64,000 bases of DNA, taken from Plasmodiophora brassicae (taxonomy: Eukaryota; Endomyxa: Phytomyxea; Phytomyxea; Plasmodiophorida). The notes below the pieces were generated by a model that did no database searches, was not told the DNA's origin, and was given only the letters and a program-made list of their open reading frames with translations. Below are positions 55,311-64,000 of this stretch, one piece after another. Numbering within the stretch: position 1 is the first letter of the stretch; the number at the start of each line of letters is the position of its first letter. The position numbers were made by a program, and so were the translations under genes. Where the stretch lies: contig CP145411.1 in assembly GCA_036867785.1 (NCBI GenBank), positions 868,001 to 932,000 of the forward strand. The letters run 5' to 3'.

Positions 55311-57736
55311 ATGTTCCCAAAGATGGCCCTACCGCATCTGACCGTGGCGATGCTGTTGGTGGTGATTTGCTCGTCTCCGAACAGCACAGCGATTCTTGGG
55401 AAGCGCACCTTTGAGGTCATGACGTCGCGGCCGCGGGAGCCGTACGTTTCATTGCGCCTGCTTGTCAGTAGATTGCGACATTTGATCGGTACCCAGAAAT
55501 GCGTTAAGCACACGTACCGTTTACCTGGAGGCGACAAATGGCGACACGCGTGCCATCCGCTTTGATGTCGCGCGACGATACGAATTGCTACGCGGGATGA
55601 TCGATTTGTCAGACCCAGAGGAGGATAATATCATCATTCGGGTCCCTGTCGATGCTGCGTTGATGGAATCGGTGCAATGTGCCAGAATTGTCATGTCGTA
55701 TGTCCAACTGATGCTAGCACAGCTGATTGAACTATTGTCAAGCGACCGTATTCCATCTCATGTGAACCATAAGGTTCTGCTGCAAATGGCACCAGCCATT
55801 CTGTTCGTCAATGGTGACCACGTTCTCGACCGCGTCTGTATGGCACTTGAAGGGCAAATCGCAATTCCGAACGGCCAGTATTCGGCCTCGATTGTCGCGC
55901 AGCTTTTAGCAGACTATGCTATCACGTGTGCATACTTATTCGCGTACGTTCCCAGGCCTAATATGATAACAGTATGGATGCAGGTTGGGCGTTTGCGATC
56001 TGCCAGATAATTTCATCGAGAAGTGTACCTCTCGAATAGCCGTGATGTACTTTCGACGAAGCTGCCCACCCATTCTGGATGGCAAGACCCTCTTCTGCCG
56101 CGAGAAGGGTATATGGGGCTTCCTGCAGAAAGACTGGTTTTCCAACCTGACGTGCGCAAATGTGGAACATGTGTACAATGCCAACCCGTTACCCGATGTT
56201 TGAGTGCGAGCAATCGTTTTGACTCATGGGCGCCCTCAGGGATGTCGGCGTCAACAACATCGGAGCAATCGTAGGCGAACGCGTTTTCGACAGATTTCGC
56301 TCGTTGCGGGCGGTGTATGTACTTACGCCTGCCGGCCAGTGACCGTCCTGACTGGTGCACAGGGATTTATCGCACAACCGAATCTCGGCTATCACGGACG
56401 GCGCCTTCGCTGGATTGTCGTCGTTGCACACACTGTATGCGTCACTCGTGCCCGCCTGATCAAAGGATAGCACACATGTAACTGCGTACAGGGACTTGGC
56501 CAGCAATCAGATCTCGACTGTCTCGAGGGGAGCTCTGACCGGCCTGCCGTCGCTGAAGGACCTGTGCGTCCGCTGTGTCTTTCCGTAAAGCGCACGGTTC
56601 TTCTGATCGATGTGCAGGTCTTTGGCCGTAAATGAGATCGTGACGATCGAGGCGCTTGCCCTGGACGAACTGTCATCACTGGAATTTCTGTATGTGTTTG
56701 GCTTCCTCCAAGGATATCGAATCGTTATTGGTGTACAGAGATTTGGAGGGCAATCAGATCTCGACGGTCGAGATAGGTGCCTTCGCGACGTTGGCGACGC
56801 TGAGGATCCTGTCCGTTAAACCGAGACAGTCTAGCTACCGATGGGCCGGGCGTATCTAACTGGTAGTTAGGCGTCTGACTGACAATTCGATCTCGATGAT
56901 CTCGACGGGCGCTTTCGCCGGATTGCTGTCTCTGGAAGTCCTGTATGTATCAGTGTGATGCTATTCGAAGCAACCGACCTAAATGGGCGCTGTGCAGATA
57001 TTTGGAAGACAACCTGATGTCATCCTTCCGAATGGGTGTCTTTGCGGGATTGCCATTTCTTCGTTATCTGTATGAGCCATTTGAGCCTGTGTGCAAGTAA
57101 AAACACTAGCTGATTAATGCAAAGGGATCTGGGCGGCAACCAGATCACGACGATCGCGATGGGAGTCTTCGGTCGGTTGCCGGCGATGCAGACGCTGTAT
57201 GCGTCATTGTCATGCCTGCCGAACTGTGTAATTGCTTGAACGAATGATGCAGGGATCTGGAGTGCAATCGGATCACGCGGATCACGAGGGGCGCCTTCGC
57301 TGGAATGCCGGCTCTGGCCGTCCTGTGTGTGCCCTTGTGACGACTTGCCAGTACTCGGTACGGGTGTCTGACTTGTATATAGGCAATTGGCCCACAATTT
57401 AATGACGACCATTGCTACTGGCGACTTCATTGGATTGCCGTCGCTGAAGACTCTGTATGAATAATGGCTGTATTTACACTCCACTGGGGCACCCTTATCT
57501 AACTGCTGTACAGGTTGCTCGGGCACAATGATATTTCGGCGATCGAAACGGATGCTTTCAAGGGATTGCTATCTTTGCGCGTATTGTATGTATCGTTGGA
57601 TGCCCTCAGATTGCTTTTCGTATCGTTGAATATGCTTTCAAGGGACCTCACTGGTAACCCTGTGTGCAGGAACTGGAATGACTCGTATCGCGTTCCTAGG
57701 TACGTGCCGTCGCTATCAAGTACGAGGTCTTTGTGA
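55311..57736 (+). CDS. Leucine-rich-repeat protein with Skp1/BTB-like head, one repeat per exon
   Basis: N-terminal exon from MFPKMALPHLTVAML, joined by a GTACGT donor (about 55439-55497) to an exon with a Skp1/BTB-like fold: TVYLEATNGDTRAIRFDVAR, LLRGMIDLSDPEEDNIIIRV, PVDAALMESVQC. A cysteine-containing linker follows (about 56020-56200). Then eleven exons each encode one LRR of the form LRDLxxNxIxxIxxGAFxGLxxLxxL. They start at 56240 (75 nt), 56363, 56492, 56618, 56739, 56871, 56998, 57125, 57253, 57383 and 57514. The last ten are exactly 72 nt, all bounded by phase-2 introns of about 50-60 nt. A final exon gives the LRR cap (DLTGNPVCRNWND) and a stop at 57736. The start and the Skp1-like call are less sure than the repeats. 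Function unknown; substrate recognition for ubiquitylation or ligand binding is possible. Confidence 0.65.
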
Positions 57737-58129
57737 ATCTGACAGGCAAGTGGGACTGATGCAGCGGCCTACGGAACGACGCACTCGTCGTATGCTAATG
57801 TCGAGCAAGGGCAACAACAGTACCTAGTCGAGCATAGTCATCATTTACGTACACGGCCCTATGCCTCTATGAACTATATGCCTGCGAGTGCGCGCGTGCA
57901 AATGCCCGACCTTCAAGATACAGGCGTCTGCCAACGATAACCCGAACACACTCAAATATCAGCTGGCACGGTCGCTCCCAGCAGTATACGGTCGTTCCCA
58001 GCAGTATACGGTCGCAGTGGGGTTATCCTTCGAATACGTCCCTCCCGCAAAACGGCCAGGGGCGCGTTTTGTGAGTGGTTGGTGCGGGAGGCGCGGTTGT
58101 CCAGATCGCCAGTCCGTCGTCCTGTCAGA
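57737..58129. repeat. Intergenic region with a 20-bp tandem duplication
   Basis: About 390 bp between the LRR gene and the RING gene. A 20-bp unit at 57971-57990 is repeated at 57991-58010 with one mismatch. It contains GCAGTATACG and lies about 130 bp upstream of the RING-gene start. Otherwise nothing is recognised. Confidence 0.5.
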
Positions 58130-58659
58130 AATGCGGGCGTCACCAGCACGACGGAGGCAACACCAGCCCGTGTACGTCGTCGATGACGACGACGACGACG
58201 ACGACGACGACGATCTTGAGGTGGTGATCATTGAGGACACGAGGAGTCCGAGGAGGCGTAGGCAGACGTCGTCGTCGAGCGCGTCGTCGGCGTCTCGGCC
58301 GTCGCGACGGAAGAGGTCGAAGGTCAGGGCGGCGACGATCGACCTGACCGTCGAATCAGATGAAGACGGGACCAAACCGAAAGCAAACCATGTAAATGGC
58401 CTTGCTGACGGCGTCAGCGATCAAATCCTTAGACAACTGTCGTGCCCGATATGTTTGGATCCAATCAAGGAACTCTCCAGTTCCACCTGCGGCCACGTCG
58501 TAAGCTCATTACGGTCGATGCATGGGTCATTATTCTGACTGCTCGCTGTTGCTCCAGTTCTGCCACACCTGCATACGGGAAGCGGTCCGCATTCACCATC
58601 GGTGTCCTTCCTGCCAACGGAAGCTCAATCTACGTGACATCCATAGAATCTACTTGTAA
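58130..58659 (+). CDS. RNF4-like SUMO-targeted ubiquitin ligase (RING)
   Basis: Small E3 ligase predicted to bind SUMO chains and ubiquitylate them in the nucleus. From MRASPARRRQHQ: VYVV followed by eleven Asp (a GAC repeat, 58185-58214), then LEVVIIED and, after a Ser/Arg-rich basic stretch, TIDLTVESDED. These three hydrophobic-acidic motifs look like SUMO-interacting motifs; the last closely resembles RNF4. The C-terminal RING reads CPICLDPI ... STCGHV-FCHTC ... CPSCQRK, complete only after removing intron 58500-58557 (GTAAGC donor). It ends NLRDIHRIYL, with the RNF4-like hydrophobic C-terminal tail, and stops at 58657-58659. About 157 residues. A start further upstream (57888) is possible but would include the tandem duplication. 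Confidence 0.8.
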
Positions 58660-58667
58660 TTGTAAAT

Positions 58668-58959
58668 TTAATCGATATCGCAAATCTCGATATGCTCAGT
58701 ACCGCTGCTGTCGAGAACCTCGACCCGCCAACACGTGTCAATCCTGACGTCTAGTCCGGCGATGGAATCATGTTTCGTTGCGGAATGCAGCATGAGCGGA
58801 CCCGATCGGTTGATTGTATCCCATCCCCGGCCTGTCAGGACCGGCTGTCGATCAAATGATAACATTTGCCTGGTCTACGGGGAGACTCTGAACGGGACCA
58901 TATTGTGCCAGCTGCATTGTCGTGAGGAGGGAACGAATGGTACTCCCAGGGATTCGGAC
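58668..58959 (-). CDS. 3' part of an unknown minus-strand gene, next to the element
   Basis: A minus-strand reading frame encodes PVLTGRGWDTINRSGP and RIDTCWRVEVLDSSG, ending near 58668. An intron with an AG acceptor before PVLTG (about 58861) separates it from a short open stretch that reaches the left end of the copia element at 58959. The same frame stays open on the far side of the element (63691 onward) when the 5-bp target duplication is counted once. No family is recognised. It may be a host gene split by the insertion, or chance open reading. Confidence 0.35.
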
Positions 58960-59139
58960 TGATTCAAGCAGTTCGAAGCGCTTAGGAAAGTGAAAGTCCC
59001 CAGTGTATCTAACGTGGGGGAAGCCGACGTCCCCATGACGTCGCACACACAGTGGCACGGTCGCCACTGTGCACCAGTTGCGTCACGTCGTCGTGACTCA
59101 TGGGTCGGCCACTGTCGCTAGCCTTCCCATTATGAATCA
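58960..59139 (-). repeat. Left LTR of the copia element
   Basis: 180 bp beginning TGATTCAAGC and ending TTATGAATCA, with inverted termini TGATTC/GAATCA. By eye it is identical to the right LTR. The 5-bp duplication CGGAC sits just outside. Confidence 0.92.
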
Positions 59140-59145
59140 GCCGCC

Positions 59146-59740
59146 CTAAGGCGCCAGCGACAGGTCCACCCGACCCATCCCGGCCGCCCTCTTCATGACC
59201 TCCACAGGTTCACGAGTGGTCGGCTTGGTGAGCGCGTCCGCCGGATTGTTCTTTGACGCCACGCGCTCGAACCGGAGCAGTCCCTCCTGGACGCACTCTC
59301 GCACATAGTGCCATTTCACCCGAATGTGCTTGTTCCGGTCCGTGACCCCGAGCGTCTTCACCATCTGCTCGGCAGCCGTGTTGTCCTCCAGCACAATCGA
59401 CGGGTCCGTCAGAGTGAACCCGATGTCGGTGAGGAGCATCCGGACCCACACTACTTCACGCGCCAGCTCGCTGGCCGCCACGTACTCCGCGTGCGCTGAG
59501 GAGGTCGCCACCAGGCTTTGCTGCTTCGATCGCCAGCTCACAGCTGCGTCCATCAGCGTGACGATGAATCCCGTGACCGACTTGGATGTGTCCGGGTCCA
59601 TCGCAAAGTCCGAGTCGACCGCCGCCCGGGGCTCCGACTCCTTCACGTTGTCTTTGTTCAGTGCCATCGGGTCGAATTCAGTCGCCGGTGTCTTGCTCTT
59701 CGCGTAGATGATGCCGACATCCGTGTTGTTCTGGACATAT
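59146..59740 (-). CDS. RNase H-like part of the copia element
   Basis: Minus-strand region with the typical copia RNase H end: LWDVLRYVQN, DFAMDPDTSKSVTG, SWRSKQQSLVATSSAHAEYVA, DNTAAEQMV and NPADALTKP. Extent approximate. Confidence 0.8.
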
Positions 59741-59799
59741 CGCAGCACGTCCCACAAGGCGCACTTCGAGGAGCTGGACTTCATCGCCGACAAGGACCG

Positions 59800-62550
59800 G
59801 CCGACGATCGGCGGCATCGGCCCGCAGCGAATCAAGGTCCATGCCAGGGGCAACGTCCGCCTCAAGCTGGCTAACGGCAAGTCGATCACGCTGACAAACG
59901 TCGCGTACGCGCCAGATGCATCCGCGAACATCTTCGCGGTGCGTTCGGCACTCCTGCAGCTCGGCAAGGACGGCAAGACGGGCGCGGAGCACCATGAGCA
60001 GACGCGCTCAGCCCGGCTCCTGGACGGGGCCGGAAGGACGATCGTGACCAGTACGGTCCGCAAGGGCCTGTACTACCTGGATCTGCACAAGGTCCAGGAT
60101 TTCGAGTAGCGGGGGTGGCGCTGGCCGCCCCCGATCACGATCATCCAAACCAGCCAGAAAACAAGAGCCCGAGCAAGGAGGAGCCGGCCGAGAAGAAGGA
60201 AACGCGCAAGCCCGCGGACGTAAAGCGCGACAGAACGATATCATTGGCGGAGGCGCACGCGAGGTGCGGCCACCTGTCCACGATCACGATCAGAAAGGCA
60301 GTCAAGAACGGGGCAATCACCGGTCTCAACATCGACGAGGCCGACCTGGCGAGCGACGAGGTGCCCAGGTGCAAGGTGTGCATCGAGGCCAACCTCAACC
60401 GAACGGCGATCCCGCGGAGACGGACACGGACGGTGCTCTCGAAGCTGCAGATCGTCGGGGCGGACCTGCAGACGTTCGACACCAGGTCGCATGACGGAAA
60501 GACGTACATGGCGTGCTACGTTGACCACGCGACTGGTGTCGGTGCCACGGTCAACCTGGCAAATAAGGGTGACCAGGAGCAAGTCGTCATGGACGTGCTG
60601 ACCCGGCTCGAGGTCATGGGCGGCACACGCGTCGACACGTTCCGCGCCGACCAGGGCGGCGAGTTCACCTCGACGCGCCTGGCGAAGCTGCTGCGCGAGC
60701 GGGGAATCGCACAGGAGTTCAGCGACACGGACCGCCCGCACCAGAACGGTCTCGCGGAGACGTTCGGTGGCAAGATTGTCAAGATGATGCGCGCAGCTCG
60801 TGTCCAGTCAGGCGTCCCGCGCAAGTACTGGACCGAGAACGGGCGGCATCAGACGTGGGTAGCCAACCGCGTGCCGCTCCAACGACACGGCCACCGGACG
60901 ACGCCAATCGAGGAACTGACGGGGGAACAAGCAGACCTGTCGAGGGCGATGCCATTCGGTTGCGAGGCGTGGGTCAGGATCCGGCGGCAAAAGAAGTGCA
61001 AGCTGGACGCCAGGGCCGAGCGCGCGGTCCACATGGGGGTGTGCATCGACAAGAAGGCGTACCGGCTGCTGCTGTGGCACAGCCGCAAGATGATCGAGTC
61101 TTCGGACGTGGTCTTCTTCCCCAACGAATTCCCGTTCAAGGATGACAGCGGCTCCCGCGGAGAGGAGACCCGCAAGCGCCAAGAGACGGCGCAAGCCCAG
61201 CTGCAAGGAGGCGGCGATGGCGGTCAAGACGATCGTCATGGGCAAGAAGACGACGGCGGTCGGGACGATCGCGTCGCACGACAAGACGACGGCGATCGAG
61301 AAGGTCGCGTCGGTCAACAACAGGGCGGCGGCCAGGATGGCCGCGCCATTCAGCGAGGCGGCGGCGGGGACGACCGTGCCAGGGAACTCGCAGGTGCCGG
61401 TGAAGACCGGCATGACGGACGCGATGAGCAAGCAGCTCAGGGCGGCGGGGATCGAGGACCTGCTGCTCAAGGCGTCCCTGAACCGAGGCGGTCGACGCGC
61501 ATCAGAGGAGCGCCCGCTCGGTTTGCCGACGTGGACTACGACGGCGAAGCGCGGCGCCAGAGGGCGGCCAGCGCCAGGGCGGCAGCAGGGGCTGCCGACA
61601 ACGTCGACCAGGCGGCAGCAGCAGATGCTGTCGACCACGACAACGAGGCCAACGACGACCCGGACAACGAGGACCAGGTCAACCAGGACGAGGCGCTCGA
61701 GAACGAGGACAGCTACCTGGAGGAGGAGGACGCTGGCAACGCGTTCCTCACTGAGTACGAGGCCGAGAACGGGCCTGACCGGGACAAGTACCTGGCGGCG
61801 CAGGTCGAGGAGATGCAGTCGCTGAAGGAAGCGGGCACGTATGAGATCGTGGACCGCCCGACCGACGCTCAAGTGCTGCCAACAATGTTCGTGCACACGA
61901 CGAAGCGCGACGAGGACGGGGAGATCACGCGCCACAAGGCCCGCTTCTGCGTCAAGGGATGCTGCGACAAGTTCAAGGGCCAGAAGGAGACGTACTCGCC
62001 GACGCTCCGGTATGCGACGTTGCGCATCATGGTGGCGCTGGCGGCCATGCTGGGCGTGGTCATCCACCAGCTGGACGTTAAGACGGCGTTCCTGAATGGA
62101 GACCTGCCGTACCCGATCTACTGTGAACAGCCGAAGAACTTCGTGGTCGGAGGACGCGGCAAGGTGATGAAGCTCCTGAAGGCGCTGTACGGCCTGGTCG
62201 AGGCGCCGAAGCTCTGGTACGATAAGCTCGTATCAGTTCTGTTCGAAATCGGCTTCACAAGGGTGACCGGCGACCCGTGCCTGTTCGTTATGTTCACGAC
62301 GAAGGACGGCCGCAGACAGATCACGATCCTCGGGGTGTTCGTGGACGACTTTATGATGTTTGGCACGGATCCCGACGTCATCGAGTACGTCAAGGCAGCG
62401 TTGGGCAAGAAGTTCAAGATGAAGGACCTCGGCATCGCGAGATGGATCCTGGGGATGCGCATCAAGCAGGAGGCAACGCGCATCACGATCGACCAACAGC
62501 AGTACGCCAAGGAGGTGGTCGCGCGGTTCCAGACCGACATCGACGAGGCA
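59800..62550 (+). CDS. Protease-integrase-reverse transcriptase part of the copia element
   Basis: Plus-strand region. Protease-like segment (VRLKLANGKSITLTNVAYAPD), zinc-binding and core integrase (HARCGHLS, FRADQGGEFTS, DRPHQNGLAETF), an acidic, low-complexity linker, then RT (QLDVKTAFLNGDLPYPIY, LYGLVEAPKLWYDKL, GVFVDDFMMFGTD). Extent approximate. Confidence 0.85.
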
Positions 62551-62599
62551 GCCGCCGGGCGCCGCTTGCGCGCGCCGGCCACGGCTCTGCCTGTCGGGC

Positions 62600-63489
62600 A
62601 GATTATGCCCCGGCGAACCGACGGTGTTCCGCACCAGCATGAGCGGTACCGCGAGGGCGTTGGTTGCCTGGCGCATCGCTCCCCGCTTGTACTGAGCGAG
62701 CACTTCTGCGCGGACCTTGCTTTGCGTCAGCTCTCCGATGGGACCGCGCAGCATCGCGTTGACTAAGTCCTTGTACTCGGTGTATGGCAGCGAGATAAGG
62801 ACCTTCGTCGCCATGTCCGACTCAGTCTTCGTCCGATTCGGATCCGCCCGGGCCAGGTTGATGCCCAGGTCGCGCATCGCCGTCAGGTGCGCCTTGGTCT
62901 CCGTGAGGTCGGCGCCCGCCTTAAGCTTTGTTGTTGACAGAAGAATGTCGAACATCGCCAGGTCCGTGCCCGTTTGGCCGGAATACTCCGTCTGGATGGC
63001 GCTCCACGCCAGGTCCGGACGGTCGTCGGGTATGTCGAGTATCAAGGGAAGTTCGTCTTCATGCACGTTCTTCTTGATAGCGTACATTGCGTGGAGCCTC
63101 TCTTGCTCCGACGCCGGCTCTTCGTTGTGCCCGCGCGTCGCGGGCTCCACGGCCTTTTGCAGGCCCGACTTCTTGAGCATCGTCGTCATCGACGACGCCC
63201 AGACCAGGTAATTGTCCTTGCCCTTCAGCTGGACGGAGATCTTGATGCCGGACTCCTTCAGGCCCGTCAGCCTTTCCTTCTGCGCAGCTTCCAGCCGCGC
63301 CAGACGATCCTTGAGCGCCGCGTTCTCGCGCTGGCCGGTCCCGCTCCCGGCCGCCGCTGCTTGCAGACGTTCAACCTCCGCCTCCAGCCGATCCTGCTGC
63401 CGCTGGGCCTCGGACAGCGCAGCGCTTATCTGGGCGATCACGGCCTCTGCTTGGGCCAGGTCGGCTGGGATGCTTGGGATCGTCGCCAT
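62600..63489 (-). CDS. Gag-like part of the copia element
   Basis: Minus-strand region starting MATIPSIPADLAQAE next to the right LTR, with a coiled coil and then a copia Gag core (LKGKDNYLVWASSM, LAWSAIQTEYSGQ, AHLTAMRDLG, ISLPYTEYKDL). Extent approximate. Confidence 0.8.
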
Positions 63490-63510
63490 CAGAGAGTGGG
63501 ACTCTTAATC

Positions 63511-63690
63511 TGATTCAAGCAGTTCGAAGCGCTTAGGAAAGTGAAAGTCCCCAGTGTATCTAACGTGGGGGAAGCCGACGTCCCCATGACGTCGCACACA
63601 CAGTGGCACGGTCGCCACTGTGCACCAGTTGCGTCACGTCGTCGTGACTCATGGGTCGGCCACTGTCGCTAGCCTTCCCATTATGAATCA
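63511..63690 (-). repeat. Right LTR of the copia element
   Basis: 180 bp with the same sequence as the left LTR and flanked outside by CGGAC. It adjoins the gag-like region. Confidence 0.92.
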
Positions 63691-64000
63691 CGGACACGCC
63701 ACAATCACCTGTAAACTGGACGCACGACGTTTGCCCGCGAACCATGGACTGGGTGCTGGCGAACGTCGTCCATGTCAGTAAATCCAAATGTGGGCGCGGT
63801 CCCACTTCCCCGAATGCATGTGGACATGTTCTGCAGGGTGCTCATCGTTGCTGCGAAGTGCGGTCTGCTCAAGAACAACTACAGGAGAGTATCGTAATAA
63901 ACACCAGCGACGAACGAAAGTCATTACCGACGAAAGCGTCATGCAACGACAGGATCGGTGGACTCGTCGGCTTCGGCAATCTCTGACGATATCTGACATG
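63691..64000 (-). CDS. Upstream part of the possibly interrupted unknown gene
   Basis: Minus-strand open reading (WTTFASTQSMVRGQTSCVQF ending GDCGVS) reaches the right edge of the copia element at 63691. The stretch has two cysteines and no recognisable family. It could be a 5' exon of the gene whose 3' part lies at 58668-58959. The right 200 bp towards 64000 holds no recognisable gene. Low confidence. Confidence 0.3.

Larger units (their letters stand above)
58960..63690 (-). mobile_element. Ty1/copia-type LTR retrotransposon, young but rearranged
   Basis: A 4.7-kb element with identical-looking 180-bp LTRs (TGATTC...GAATCA) at both ends and a 5-bp target duplication, CGGAC, at 58955-58959 and 63691-63695. 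Parts: a gag-like coding region near the right LTR (minus), a protease-integrase-reverse transcriptase region in the middle (plus), and an RNase H region near the left LTR (minus). Integrase then RT then RNase H is the copia order. Because the parts do not all lie on one strand, this copy is rearranged and looks broken, with about one rearrangement. Identical LTRs indicate a very recent insertion. The strand given follows gag. A misassembly cannot be excluded from the sequence alone. Confidence 0.88.

Noticed and set aside
60849-62067. Minus-strand open frames of up to about 420 codons within the middle of the copia element
   Set aside because: They run opposite clear integrase and RT motifs and show no similarity of their own.
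1-64000. tRNA, rRNA, CRISPR or bacterial operon features
   Set aside because: No tRNA arms, rRNA blocks or spaced direct repeats of CRISPR type were seen. Introns and gene content are eukaryotic.

Overview
The window is nuclear DNA of a small-genome protist. Genes are packed on both strands, often less than 200 bp apart, and are cut by many tiny GT-AG introns of about 45-65 bp, often with CTAAC- or TGAC-like branch sites. Coding DNA is GC-rich. Ciliary genes (CFAP54, an SHIPPO/STPGR protein) imply a flagellated stage. Chorismate synthase implies a shikimate pathway and so argues against an animal. A plasmodiophorid or other rhizarian would fit, but that is inference and nothing here proves it.

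Layout. 1-5350 (-): an IQGAP-type RasGAP that runs by a good intron into a Furry-like HEAT region leaving the window. 5596-6950 (+): mitochondrial carrier. 6981-7988 (-): C2H2 protein. 8595-15700 (+): CFAP54. 15946-17376 (+): tandem pair of secretory/membrane paralogues of unknown function. 17425-22120 (-): full-size ABCB transporter. 22641-25357 (+): FIG4 lipid phosphatase. 25442-26787 (-): ER-type DNAJB12/14. 27195-27909 (+): cysteine-rich secreted protein. 28007-29951 (-): purple acid phosphatase with an MABP-like N-terminus. 31246-32726 (+): TAF6. 33081-35724 (+): NAA15. 35840-37738 (-): ABCD half transporter. 37895-39311 (-): SHIPPO protein. 39525-45039 (+): one gene combining CH, MABP, HUS, Sec7, PH and FYVE domains. 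45107-46278 (-): seven-finger C2H2 protein. 46572-47949 (-): chorismate synthase. 48080-50700 (-): a coiled-coil and a Q-rich protein. 51313-54074 (+): UTP21/WDR36. 54100-57740: a leucine-rich-repeat locus whose main gene holds one repeat per 72-nt exon. 58130-58659 (+): RNF4-like SUMO-targeted ubiquitin ligase. 58960-63690: a young Ty1/copia element with identical LTRs and a 5-bp target duplication, apparently inside another minus-strand gene.

Most genes are single-copy housekeeping functions: transcription (TAF6), ribosome biogenesis (UTP21), N-acetylation (NAA15), axoneme (CFAP54, SHIPPO), phosphoinositide and endomembrane traffic (FIG4, the Sec7-PH-FYVE protein), transport (ABCB, ABCD, mitochondrial carrier). 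The most unusual items are the CH-MABP-Sec7-PH-FYVE architecture, the exon-per-repeat LRR gene with a Skp1/BTB-like head, the RasGAP-Furry junction and the paralogous pair at 16-17 kb. No tRNA, rRNA, CRISPR or prokaryotic operon signal was seen. All exon joins come from reading splice signals and protein families by eye.
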